From Alcanivorax sp. (GTDB lineage: Bacteria; Pseudomonadota; Gammaproteobacteria; Pseudomonadales; Alcanivoracaceae): 58,406 bases of DNA. The position numbers were made by a program, and so were the translations under genes. Positions within the stretch are counted from its first letter, which is position 1. Every line of letters begins with the position of its first letter. Positions 45,585 through 53,716 of this stretch are shown piece after piece. The stretch lies in contig NZ_NVWY01000008.1 of the NCBI RefSeq assembly GCF_002733835.1, positions 1 through 58,406 of the forward strand, read 5' to 3'. The notes under the pieces are model-generated. The model saw only the letters and a program-made list of their open reading frames with translations. It did not search any database and was not told the origin of the DNA.

Positions 45585-46793
45585 ATGACTCAACCCTCAT
45601 CCCGCCGCCTGCCCCTGGAGGGGGTGCGCGTTATCGAACTGGGACAGCTACTCGCCGGGCCTTTTACCGGTACCCTGCTGGCCTACTTCGGCGCCGATGT
45701 GGTGAAAGTGGAACCCCCCGGTGGCGACCCGATTCGCGGTTGGCGCAAACTGGATGAGGACGGCACCTCGTTCTGGTGGCGCAGCCTGGGACGCAACAAG
45801 AAATCGGTCACCCTGGATCTGAAAACCGACCAGGGCAAGGCGCTGGCTCGCAGGTTGATGGTGGGTGCCGATGTGGTCATCGAGAACTTCCGCCCAGGCA
45901 CCATGGAAACCTGGGGGCTGGGCCCGGACAGCTTTGCCACCGACAACCCGGGGCTGATCTATACCCGCATTTCCGGCTACGGCCAGACCGGCCCCTACGC
46001 CAGCAAACCCGGCTACGCCTCAGTGTGCGAAGGCATTGGCGGCCTGCGCTATGTGAACGGCTTTCCCGGCGAGCGCCCGGTGCGCCCCAACCTGTCATTG
46101 GGCGACACCATCGCCGGGCTGCACGCAGCGCTGGGCATTTTGCTGGCCCTGTTCGAGCGACAGAACAGTGAGCAGGGACAGGTCGTGGATGTGGCCCTCT
46201 ACGAATCCGTGTTCAACCTGCTGGAAGGGGTGATTCCGGAATTCGATGGGGCCGGCGTCATCCGCGAACCCGCCGGCTCCACCGTCACCGGCATTGTTCC
46301 CACCAACACCTACCGCTGCGCCGACCGCAAGTTCGTGGTGATCGGCGGCAACGGCGATTCCATTTTCAAACGCTTGATGACCGCCGCCGGCCGCCCCGAT
46401 ATGGCTGAGGATACCGCCATGGCCAGCAACGCCGGTCGCGTGGAGCACGAAGAAGCCATCGACGCCGCGCTGGACAGCTGGTGCCGCAGCCTGCCCAGTG
46501 ATGAAATCCTGGCGATTCTCGAAGAAGCCCGGGTGCCATCCGGCCCCATCTATTCCGTGGCCGACATGATGCAAGACCCGCACTTCCAGGCCCGCGGCCT
46601 GTTCCAGCAGGTGGAAATCAACGGCAAACCGCTCAAGGTCCCTGCCATTACCCCAAGGCTGGCCGACACGCCCGGCGAAACCCGCTGGCCCGGTGGCGAG
46701 GTGGGCAGCCATAACCAGGCCGTGCTCCGTGATGAACTGGGATTGAGTGACGCTGAATTTGCAGAGCTGCAGGCCCAAGGCATTATTGGCTGA
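45585..46793 (+). CDS. CaiB/BaiF family CoA transferase (formyl-CoA transferase-like)
   Basis: This 402-aa family III CoA transferase has a long N-terminal Rossmann-like domain with VRVIELGQLLAGPFTGTLLAYFGADVVKVEPP. The predicted catalytic Asp174 (NLSLGDTIAGLHAALG) forms the acyl anhydride intermediate. The C-terminus is conserved (SVADMMQDPHFQARGLF). GGAGG precedes the ATG. The substrate acid is unknown; context gives no hint. Confidence 0.9.
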   Translation: MTQPSSRRLPLEGVRVIELGQLLAGPFTGTLLAYFGADVVKVEPPGGDPIRGWRKLDEDGTSFWWRSLGRNKKSVTLDLKTDQGKALARRLMVGADVVIENFRPGTMETWGLGPDSFATDNPGLIYTRISGYGQTGPYASKPGYASVCEGIGGLRYVNGFPGERPVRPNLSLGDTIAGLHAALGILLALFERQNSEQGQVVDVALYESVFNLLEGVIPEFDGAGVIREPAGSTVTGIVPTNTYRCADRKFVVIGGNGDSIFKRLMTAAGRPDMAEDTAMASNAGRVEHEEAIDAALDSWCRSLPSDEILAILEEARVPSGPIYSVADMMQDPHFQARGLFQQVEINGKPLKVPAITPRLADTPGETRWPGGEVGSHNQAVLRDELGLSDAEFAELQAQGIIG

Positions 46794-46878
46794 CGCAGGC
46801 GCCCGCCCACGGCGTCATTGACGGCAACGTAGCGACAGCGGTAAAAATAAAAGACGTCATCGAAAGCAGGATACCACC

Positions 46879-47052
46879 ATGACCCAGATTCTCTGGATTG
46901 GCGTGTGTGTTGTTGCGGTGGGCTTGTTGGCCACCGGCCTGTATTTTCATCTCCGACGCCAGGCTCTCGGTTCCGATCCCATCCTGATCGGGAGTTGCTA
47001 CCTCAGCGGCGCCGGCCTGCTGGCCGGCAACATGGTGCTGCCGCTATTCTGA
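46879..47052 (+). CDS. Small membrane protein of 57 aa
   Basis: A 57-codon frame (MTQILWIGVCVVAVGLLA...) follows the CoA transferase by 85 bp, with AGGA seven bases before the ATG. It predicts two membrane helices (about 4-24 and 36-56) joined by a short basic loop (HLRRQALGSDP). The composition is unlike chance sequence, but no family is recognised. Confidence 0.5.
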   Translation: MTQILWIGVCVVAVGLLATGLYFHLRRQALGSDPILIGSCYLSGAGLLAGNMVLPLF

Positions 47053-47178
47053 TCCGCGTGGCTCCGAATGCCTGATGAGAAAGGCCAAAAGCCTGGATAA
47101 CTGGCGCTCTTGCGCGGCGTCTTTGGGGGGTTGCCAAGAGAGCACTGGATCGCCCATCCCGCGATGAGCCCACCTTTT

Positions 47179-47628
47179 TCAGCTCTCCACAGAGCCATGG
47201 CCCCGTCGGGCGCTGAGGTGCATATACAGGTTATGCATGACGCGCTGGGCGATCAGGCGAGCGCGGTCGGTCATCGGCCCGGCAAAGCGCCCCTCCAGGT
47301 TCGCCATAAAATGGCCCAGCCATCGCTCGTGATGCTCCCCGGTAAGCGGCTCGCGATCGTCCAGTGCACGATGCTTTGCCATCATATGGCGCTGATAGTC
47401 CTGCTCGCCCAACAGCATTTTGTACCAATACTGGCAGATGGTCGGCAGGTGCTGTTGCAGATCAATCCCCGCCACCTGCAGAAACACCGGTGCCATCACC
47501 GGATCCTTCAGCAAGCGCTGATAAAACCCGTGCACCATGGCATCAATATTTTCCCGGCAATCCAGATCAGGCAGGTCACTATCCCTGGCGAGCGATTCAC
47601 CCGGGCGAAAAATCCCAACCGCCGTCAT
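47179..47628 (-). CDS. Truncated hemoglobin, group III-like
   Basis: This 149-aa globin has the short 2-on-2 fold: ENIDAMVHGFYQRLLKDPVM, CQYWYKMLLGEQDYQRHMMAKHRAL (proximal His in KHRAL) and HHERWLGHFMANLEGRFAG. The group III pattern is supported by the EHHERW helix. Such proteins bind O2 or NO. The ATG at 47628 has GGAGAG upstream; the frame continues upstream through the neighbouring gene region. The DUF962 gene is immediately upstream on the same strand. Confidence 0.88.
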   Translation of the reverse strand: MTAVGIFRPGESLARDSDLPDLDCRENIDAMVHGFYQRLLKDPVMAPVFLQVAGIDLQQHLPTICQYWYKMLLGEQDYQRHMMAKHRALDDREPLTGEHHERWLGHFMANLEGRFAGPMTDRARLIAQRVMHNLYMHLSARRGHGSVES

Positions 47629-47677
47629 TCCACTCTCCGCGTGCTTGCGTGAAGCGTGTTGCCTGTAGCGTCTCTCG

Positions 47678-47995
47678 TTACCACTCAATCCGCCCGATGA
47701 GGATATCCTTGAACATGACAAAATCACCGGCAAGGCTGTACCAGGGATGCTTGAAGGTAGCTGGGCGGTTTTTTTCAAAAACATAATGCCCCACCCAGGC
47801 AAAGCCATAGCCCACCACTGGCAGCAACAGTAAGCCCCACAGATTGCCGGTCATGAACACGCCGGCCAGAACGCCGAACAGACCCAGGGTGCCGAAGAAG
47901 TGCAGCCGGCGACAGGTGGGGTTGCCATGCTCCTGGAGGTAATAGGGGTAAAACTCCGCGAAGCTCTGGAAATCAGATTGCTTGATGGTCTCCAT
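47678..47995 (-). CDS. DUF962 (Mpo1-like) membrane protein
   Basis: This 105-aa protein matches DUF962/Mpo1-like: FAEFYPYYLQEHGNPTCRRLHFFGT and the FAWVGHYVFEKNRPATFKHPWYSLAGDF segment with conserved His residues. Two membrane helices lie between them. Yeast Mpo1 is an Fe(II) dioxygenase acting on 2-hydroxy fatty acids; the conserved His residues suggest a similar iron site, by inference. It is 49 bp upstream of the globin gene, a candidate oxygen-linked pair. Confidence 0.85.
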   Translation of the reverse strand: METIKQSDFQSFAEFYPYYLQEHGNPTCRRLHFFGTLGLFGVLAGVFMTGNLWGLLLLPVVGYGFAWVGHYVFEKNRPATFKHPWYSLAGDFVMFKDILIGRIEW

Positions 47996-48275
47996 GGGAC
48001 CTCCTGTTAGGTGCTCTTGTTCTGATTGTTGATGATGTCATAGCTGTGGGCTGCCATCATTGTAGGCAGCGGCTGATGGGTAAACATTACGTCCCATTGT
48101 AACCCAGTCGCTACGTTTCAACGGGCCATTTTATTGTGATTTGACGCCAATCGGATGGCACAGGCAGCCATTGCAGTCCCCCCTTGATCATGGACAATGG
48201 CGTGCTTTCACAATAAATACGGTGTCGACCTTTATTATCGGCGCCCTGCACTCCCCATTTTTTTGCGAGACATTT

Positions 48276-49502
48276 ATGGCTCTTCGCCCGCGTGTACGCC
48301 GCCTGATCAGCAAGCACGGCAACCCTATTCCCCGCAGCCTCGACGAGCTGATTCAGCACGGCGATGAAGCCCCGCTGGACAAGACCGGCATGGGTTCTGA
48401 ACAAGTTGAATCCATTTGGCGGGCCACACGCAAGCTCTATCGCAGCGGCATGAGCCCGGCGATCAGCCTGTGCCTGCGCCGCCACGGCGAGATCATGCTG
48501 AACCGCAGCATCGGCTATGCCGACCCGGCAACCCAGCGCATCATGACGCCGGACACCCCAGTGTGCCTGTTCTCCGCCTCCAAGGTGGTCAGCGCCATGC
48601 TGGTACATCATCTGGTGGAACAGGGTCAGCTTGATCTGGACGACCCGGTGACCCGCTACCTGCCCGCTTACGGACAAAACGGCAAGGGCCGCACTACCCT
48701 GCGCCACCTGCTTACCCATCAGGCCGGGATTCCCCGCCCCCAGGAACCGGTAGAAGCCGACATTCTCTATCGGCCCCAGGAAATTATCGACATCCTCTGC
48801 GCCGCCAAGCCCAGCGGATTCAATACCCAGGCCTACCACGCGATAACCGCCGGCTTCATTCTTGGCGCCGTGGTGGAAGCCATAACCGGGGAATCCCTGA
48901 ACGCCACCCTCGACCGGGTCATTCGCCAGCCCATGGGGATGAAGTATTTCACTTTTGGCCAGACCGGCGCAGAACGGGCCGTGGATGTGTCCACAGGGCT
49001 GCCCTTAAAACTGGTAGACCTGTTTCTCAGCTATGCAGTGGGCGGCAGTATCGATGAAGTGGTGGAAGTCACTAACGACGAGCGTTTCCAGCAAGCTATC
49101 GTACCGGCAGGCAACCTGTATGCCACCGCAGAAGAAGCCAGCCGTTTTTTCCAGATGCTGCTTAACGGCGGCCGCCATGGCGACCAGCAGATCTTCCAGC
49201 CAGACACCGTGGCCCGCGCCCTGGAGCCAGCCTACCATCGCCCCCGCTTCGACCGGACGCTGATGCTGCCACTGAACTTCTCCAACGGCTTTATGCTCGG
49301 CAACCGGGGCATGGGCATGTTCGGCCCCGGCGCCCCAAAATCCTTCGGGCATTTGGGCTTTATCAGCATTTACTGCTGGGCGGATCCGCAGCGAGATCTG
49401 AGCGGCGCCCTGCTGACCACCGGCAAGGGCGTAATCGGCCCCCACCTGCCGGCCCTGTTTGGCTTACAGCACACCATTAATCGGCATACCAAGTTACGCT
49501 GA
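48276..49502 (+). CDS. Serine hydrolase, beta-lactamase/esterase family
   Basis: This 408-aa protein has the class C-like hydrolase signature SASK (nucleophile Ser100, Lys103) in VCLFSASKVVSAML. A Tyr in the QAYHA segment (near 189) fits the YxN-type motif, and NLYATAEEASRFFQML is typical of the EstC-like family. No signal peptide is clear. The ATG at 48276 was chosen by domain start; its ribosome-binding site is weak. Substrate unknown. Confidence 0.85.
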   Translation: MALRPRVRRLISKHGNPIPRSLDELIQHGDEAPLDKTGMGSEQVESIWRATRKLYRSGMSPAISLCLRRHGEIMLNRSIGYADPATQRIMTPDTPVCLFSASKVVSAMLVHHLVEQGQLDLDDPVTRYLPAYGQNGKGRTTLRHLLTHQAGIPRPQEPVEADILYRPQEIIDILCAAKPSGFNTQAYHAITAGFILGAVVEAITGESLNATLDRVIRQPMGMKYFTFGQTGAERAVDVSTGLPLKLVDLFLSYAVGGSIDEVVEVTNDERFQQAIVPAGNLYATAEEASRFFQMLLNGGRHGDQQIFQPDTVARALEPAYHRPRFDRTLMLPLNFSNGFMLGNRGMGMFGPGAPKSFGHLGFISIYCWADPQRDLSGALLTTGKGVIGPHLPALFGLQHTINRHTKLR

Positions 49503-49505
49503 ACA

Positions 49506-49549
49506 CCTGATGCCTGATGCCTGATGCCTGATGCCTGATGCCTGATGCC
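49506..49549 (+). repeat. Six tandem 7-bp repeats (CCTGATG)
   Basis: Six exact copies of CCTGATG (period 7) begin three bases after the serine hydrolase stop codon. Tandem heptamers of this kind are prone to slippage, so copy number may vary between strains. They share a GCCTGATGC word with the REP-like elements at 29.6 kb. Confidence 0.85.
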
Positions 49550-49607
49550 AATAATGATCGCAGTACGGCAACAAGCATCAACTACCCCATCGTTGTTGGT
49601 TTTCCTT

Positions 49608-49630
49608 GCATCATGCGTCCGGCGTCAAGC
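49608..49630 (+). repeat. REP-like unit overlapping the DUF3565 gene end
   Basis: GCATCATGCGTCCGGCGTCAAGC is a copy of the shared GCATC..GGCGTCAAG word. It runs into the last codons of the DUF3565 gene. Confidence 0.5.
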
Positions 49631-49849
49631 ACCTAGCGTGTTTTCCGGCACCGGCATGCCCCGCTGACACTGGGTGCAGGTCACCACCATATCCAGGTGC
49701 TGCCGGCGGCCCTCCTCGCTCACCGCCCAGGGGCGGTTAATAAAGGGCGGCTGGTGACGAACGTGCTGGCGGTGGCCGCAAGACAGTAGCATGACCCAAT
49801 CCCCCACCTCGTCCTGTTCAAACCCGTTGACCGTTACCTGAAAAGACAT
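49625..49849 (-). CDS. DUF3565 small protein
   Basis: This 74-aa protein matches DUF3565: VMLLSCGHRQHVRHQPPF and NRPWAVSEEGR with conserved Cys-x-His pairs, then VVTCTQCQRGMPVP near the C-terminus. The CGHxxH and CxxC elements suggest a metal site. Function unknown. Confidence 0.8.
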   Translation of the reverse strand: MSFQVTVNGFEQDEVGDWVMLLSCGHRQHVRHQPPFINRPWAVSEEGRRQHLDMVVTCTQCQRGMPVPENTLGA

Positions 49850-49974
49850 GCTTGCCTCCTCTGTCAGTCATTCCTGTTATACCAACATGGCGCCAAAAAA
49901 ATGGTTCATCGCGGAATTGAGTGATCAGCCAGCTTCAGAGCTTGTCGCATTATCCCGCCCTGGCAGTCGCTGTA

Positions 49975-50002
49975 CGCCGGATGCCCGATGACGGACGCTT
50001 GC
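49975..50002 (-). repeat. REP-like unit, inverted
   Basis: Read on the minus strand it gives GCAAGCGTCCGTCATCGGGC and on to ATCCGGCG, a copy of the shared family in inverted orientation. Confidence 0.5.
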
Positions 50003-50147
50003 ATTCAAAACCTGAACCCCTGGCCGCCATACTCTGTGCGCAAAATGCATTACCCGATTATTGCCTGAATGATGTCCCTGACAATCCCCAAAATACCCGT
50101 CAAAAGAGATACCGCAATAACGACAGCCTCTCAGGCTATTGGGGTTA

Positions 50148-50170
50148 CGTCAGGCATCCGGCGTCGAGCG
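50148..50170 (+). repeat. REP-like unit
   Basis: CGTCAGGCATCCGGCGTCGAGCG is a further copy of the GCATC-GGCGTC-AGCG word. Confidence 0.5.
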
Positions 50171-50250
50171 TTTGGCAAAGTGCCGGGTATTCGCGATAAA
50201 CCCATCAGATAGCGAGAAGCGTGTTATTCACTCTAATCCGCGAAGAGCCC

Positions 50251-50283
50251 AAAAAAAATGCCCGCATCAGCGGGCATTTTTTA
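50251..50283 (-). terminator. Terminator of the BCCT transporter gene
   Basis: AATGCCCGC and GCGGGCATT form a 9-bp stem around ATCA, with A and T runs outside. It lies downstream of the BCCT stop codon. Confidence 0.88.
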
Positions 50284-50301
50284 AAGATCAGCAACGCCAG
50301 A

Positions 50302-51870
50302 TCAAGCCAATTGAAGGCGCTTGCGTTCCGCTGACAGGGCAATAAACAGGCTGACGCACATCAACAACAGCACGATGGTGAACGGCAACCCGGTTGTGAC
50401 AGCCCCTGATTGCAGAGCCTTCAGGGCTTCCTTGCCACCGCCATACAGCAGCACACCCGCAATCAGGCCTTCCATAACCGCCCAGAAAATGCGCTGGGGC
50501 ACCGGTGCATCCACCTTGCCACCCGCCGTAATGGAGTCGATCACCAGAGAGCCGGAGTCCGACGAGGTCACGAAGAAGATCAGTACCAGTGCAATCGCCA
50601 TAAAGGAAATGATGCCGGTCCACGGCAGATGCGCCAGCATCTGGAACATGGCCAGCGATGCATCACTCACCCCGTTGGCCAGTTCACCCACGCCGTTGAT
50701 GGATTGCTCCAGCCCTGTGCCACCAAAAGTGCTCATCCAGATAATGGTAATCACCGTGGGCACCAGCAGTACCGCCACAATGAATTCACGCACGGTACGC
50801 CCCTTGGAAATGCGGGCAATGAACATCCCCACAAACGGCGACCAGGAAATCCACCAGGCCCAATAGAACACGGTCCAGCCATGCATCCACTCACTGTCTT
50901 CACGGCCAAACCAGGTACTCAGCGGAATGATATTACTGATGTAGTCCACCGCAGTGGTACCAAAGCCGGTGATGATTAGCATGGTAGGCCCGGCGATAAT
51001 AACGAACAGCAGCAAAAAGACGGCCAGGCTCATATTGATGTTACTCAACACCTTCACGCCACCATCCAGACCACGCACCACCGAGAGCACCGCGACAGCG
51101 GTAACACCGACAATAATGCCAACCTGCACATTGATCGCATTGGGCGTATCAAACAGGAAATGCAGGCCGCCGGCAGCTTGCTGAGCGCCCAGACCCAGCG
51201 ACGTCGCCAGACCGAAGATGGTAGCCAGCACCGCCAGAATATCTATGATGTGACCCGGCCAGCCCCAGCACCGTTCACCCAGCAGCGGGTAGAACGCAGA
51301 GCGGATCGTCAGGGGCATGCCCTTGTTATAGGTGAAGAAGGCCAACGACAACGCCACCACGGCGTAAATCGCCCAGGGGTGCAGCCCCCAGTGATACATG
51401 GTCGCCCCCATGGCCGTATGCCGCGCCGCTTCCGAGCCGGCTTCCACCGCCAGCGGCGTGCCGTACCACTGGCCATTCAGATAGGCCACCGGCTCGGCCA
51501 CACTCCAGAACATGAGACCAATCCCCATGCCCGCCGCAAACAGCATGGCGAACCAGGAAAGCGTGGAGAATTCCGGTTTGGCGCTCTGTCCACCCAGGCG
51601 AATTTTACCCAGCGGCAGCACCGCCAACAGCAGGCAGAACAGTACAAAGAAATTGCCACTGACCATAAACAGCCAGTCGAAGTGTTCAATGGCCCAGCCC
51701 TTGGAGCCATTCAGCCAGGCGTTGGCCTGTTCCGGGAGGATCAGCGTGCCAATCACAAAGGTAAGAATCAGTACTGCACTGATAAAGAAGACAGGATTGT
51801 GCATGTCCATTCCCATGAACTGCACATTGTCCTGGCCGACGTCATAGTCGGTCTCGTAATTAATTTTCAT
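50302..51870 (-). CDS. BCCT-family transporter (glycine betaine/choline-like)
   Basis: This 522-aa protein has about 12 membrane helices and family sequences GMGIGLMFWSVAEPVAYL and WTVFYWAWWISWSPFVGMFIARISKGRTVREF (Trp-rich substrate core). It probably imports betaine, choline or a related zwitterion for osmoprotection. GGAG lies six bases before the ATG. A precise substrate is not readable. A 620-bp upstream region separates it from thrC. Confidence 0.92.
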   Translation of the reverse strand: MKINYETDYDVGQDNVQFMGMDMHNPVFFISAVLILTFVIGTLILPEQANAWLNGSKGWAIEHFDWLFMVSGNFFVLFCLLLAVLPLGKIRLGGQSAKPEFSTLSWFAMLFAAGMGIGLMFWSVAEPVAYLNGQWYGTPLAVEAGSEAARHTAMGATMYHWGLHPWAIYAVVALSLAFFTYNKGMPLTIRSAFYPLLGERCWGWPGHIIDILAVLATIFGLATSLGLGAQQAAGGLHFLFDTPNAINVQVGIIVGVTAVAVLSVVRGLDGGVKVLSNINMSLAVFLLLFVIIAGPTMLIITGFGTTAVDYISNIIPLSTWFGREDSEWMHGWTVFYWAWWISWSPFVGMFIARISKGRTVREFIVAVLLVPTVITIIWMSTFGGTGLEQSINGVGELANGVSDASLAMFQMLAHLPWTGIISFMAIALVLIFFVTSSDSGSLVIDSITAGGKVDAPVPQRIFWAVMEGLIAGVLLYGGGKEALKALQSGAVTTGLPFTIVLLLMCVSLFIALSAERKRLQLA

Positions 51871-52446
51871 TTAAGCTCCGTATTCCGTCTTGCTTTGAGG
51901 GGCAGTGTTTCTGCCTTTCAGCCAGTCGGTCCGGACGATGCGAGGAAACCGGGTTGGGTTCCTCTATAGCTTCACAGCCAGACATCACCTGAACGCGAAG
52001 CGACCCTTTTGGTCGCAGCCTTGATCAGATCGTCAATGATACGAATCCGCTGCAATCCCTTGGACAAGGGAGCCATACGGGGCCCCGGTAGCGTTTGGCG
52101 TCGCCAATAACGATGCTTTCATCAGTCTCTCCCTTCTTTATCGTCTTTAAACAGACTAAATAGTGATCGACCAATGTCAAATACCCCTCTGTGGCTATGC
52201 ACCAGCACGCACAAAGCTCGGATCATCAGAGAGCAAGACATCAGTCAGGGGGTTGGCCGGGAAGAATCCAGCCAGGGCATGGGCGCAGTCAGCCCAGAGA
52301 GGAGGTGTTACACGTAGGTGGTTTCAGTAATCTCGACACAGGGTGGTCGTTCCTTTCGCCACAAAAGAGCATGCATGGTAGCACATCGTGACGATGCCTG
52401 CCTTTTCCCGCGCATCCCTGCAGGCACCAGCGGCAGAGATGCCCAT
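51871..52446. other. Intergenic region between the BCCT gene and thrC
   Basis: This stretch carries a hairpin GCGACC/GGTCGC (about 51999-52015) and the palindrome TCCCTTG-GA-CAAGGGA (52056-52071). A minus-strand frame of 34 codons (51972-52076, MAPLSKGLQRIRIIDDLIK...) looks protein-like, but it has no ribosome-binding site and no recognised family. It could be a leader peptide or a gene remnant. Confidence 0.4.
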
Positions 52447-52482
52447 AAAAAAACGGAGCCGAGAGCTCCGTTTTTTTATTAC
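52447..52482 (-). terminator. Terminator of thrC
   Basis: AACGGAGC and GCTCCGTT form an 8-bp stem around CGAGA with seven T residues on each strand. It lies just beyond the thrC stop. Confidence 0.92.
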
Positions 52483-52493
52483 GCCTGAAGCAA

Positions 52494-53576
52494 TCAGGAC
52501 ATGTTGGACAGGATCGCGCCTTTCACCGCATCCAGATCCGCATCGATGGTAACCATGCGGCTGTCCTGGCACTGGGCAATGGCAGTATCCGGGTCTTTCA
52601 GGCCGTTACCCGTCAAGGTGCAGACGATGGTAGAGCCTTCCGGAATCTTGCCGGCCTTGATGTCGCGCATGGCGCCACCGATGGAGGCCGCAGAGGCGGG
52701 CTCACAGAAAATCCCTTCTTTCTCAGCCAACAATTTCTGCGCCGTCAGGATTTCATGATCGCTAAGCTCGTCGAACCAGCCTTTGGATTCTTCCTGCAGT
52801 TGCCACGCCTTGTCCCAGGACTGCGGGTTACCGATACGAATAGCCGTTGCCACGGTTTCCGGATCGCTCACTCGCTCGCCACGCATGAACGGCGCCGCGC
52901 CTTCAGCCTGGTAGCCCACCATTTTCGGGGCCGCGTTGACGATGCCAGACTTGTGGTATTCGCTGTACCCCATCCAGTGCGCGGTGATATTACCGGCATT
53001 GCCCACGGGCAGGCAGTGATAATCCGGGGCGCGGCCCAGCTCTTCAACGATTTCGAAGGCAGCAGACTTCTGCCCCTGCAAACGGTACGGGTTAACCGAG
53101 TTCACGATGGTCACTGGCGCCTTCTCGGCCACCTGTTTCACCAGTTCCATGCCCTGGTCGAAGTTGCCACGGATCTGCATGATCACCGCACCGTACATCA
53201 TTGCCTGGGCCAGTTTACCCATGGCAATTTTGCCTTCCGGAATCAGTACAAACGCGGTGATGCCCGCACGAGCGGCATAGGCAGCAGCGGCCGCAGACGT
53301 GTTACCGGTGGAGGCACAGATGATGGCATTGCTGCCCTCTTCTACGGCCTTGGTCACCGCCATGGTCATGCCCCGGTCCTTGAACGAGCCGGTGGGATTC
53401 AGGCCTTCGTATTTGACGTAGATATCCACGTCCTTGCCCAACAGCTTGGGGATATTCTTCAAGCGAATCAGCGGGGTATTCCCCTCGCCCAGGCTGATGA
53501 TCGGCGTGTCATCATTCACCGGCAGGTGGTCACGGTAACGGTTGATCAGGCCGGTGTAACGGTCACGAAAAGGCAT
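52494..53576 (-). CDS. thrC: Threonine synthase ThrC
   Basis: This 360-aa PLP enzyme makes threonine from O-phosphohomoserine. Lys66 in NPTGSFKDRGM is the PLP lysine, and ICASTGNTSAAAAAYAARAGI and LPVGNAGNITAHWMGY mark the phosphate and substrate sites. It is of the shorter (about 350 aa) type rather than the E. coli type. The ATG at 53576 was chosen by the domain start. It follows hom by 135 bp. Confidence 0.93.
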   Translation of the reverse strand: MPFRDRYTGLINRYRDHLPVNDDTPIISLGEGNTPLIRLKNIPKLLGKDVDIYVKYEGLNPTGSFKDRGMTMAVTKAVEEGSNAIICASTGNTSAAAAAYAARAGITAFVLIPEGKIAMGKLAQAMMYGAVIMQIRGNFDQGMELVKQVAEKAPVTIVNSVNPYRLQGQKSAAFEIVEELGRAPDYHCLPVGNAGNITAHWMGYSEYHKSGIVNAAPKMVGYQAEGAAPFMRGERVSDPETVATAIRIGNPQSWDKAWQLQEESKGWFDELSDHEILTAQKLLAEKEGIFCEPASAASIGGAMRDIKAGKIPEGSTIVCTLTGNGLKDPDTAIAQCQDSRMVTIDADLDAVKGAILSNMS

Positions 53577-53675
53577 GGTTTTGGTCTCTGCTGCTAGTGT
53601 AAAGCCTCTAAGCCAGGCTCTGCGGTTCTTGAATGTGGTCACTTTAAACGGCGCGCCAGAAGCCAGATGCATGAA

Positions 53676-53716
53676 GCCGGACGCTCAAACAGCGACGTCC
53701 GGCATCGGGCGTCAAG
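53676..53716 (-). repeat. REP-like unit with hairpin between hom and thrC
   Basis: GCCGGACG (53676-53683) and CGTCCGGC (53696-53703) are a perfect 8-bp inverted pair. Next to it lies GCATCGGGCGTCAAGCG, a copy of the shared family that overlaps the hom stop codon. Confidence 0.55.

Larger units (their letters stand above)
49850..50250. other. Intergenic stretch with REP-like copies
   Basis: About 400 bases without a credible gene. It contains two units of the REP-like family, at 49975-50002 (inverted) and 50148-50170, ending before a terminator. An open frame of about 90 codons crosses it without support. Confidence 0.5.

Noticed and set aside
49506..49549. Possible CRISPR-like array
   Set aside because: The units are 7 bp long with no spacers, and no cas genes are nearby; it is a simple tandem repeat.
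49921..50199. A 92-codon frame in the REP-rich gap
   Set aside because: It runs through repeat units, lacks a ribosome-binding site and resembles no family.
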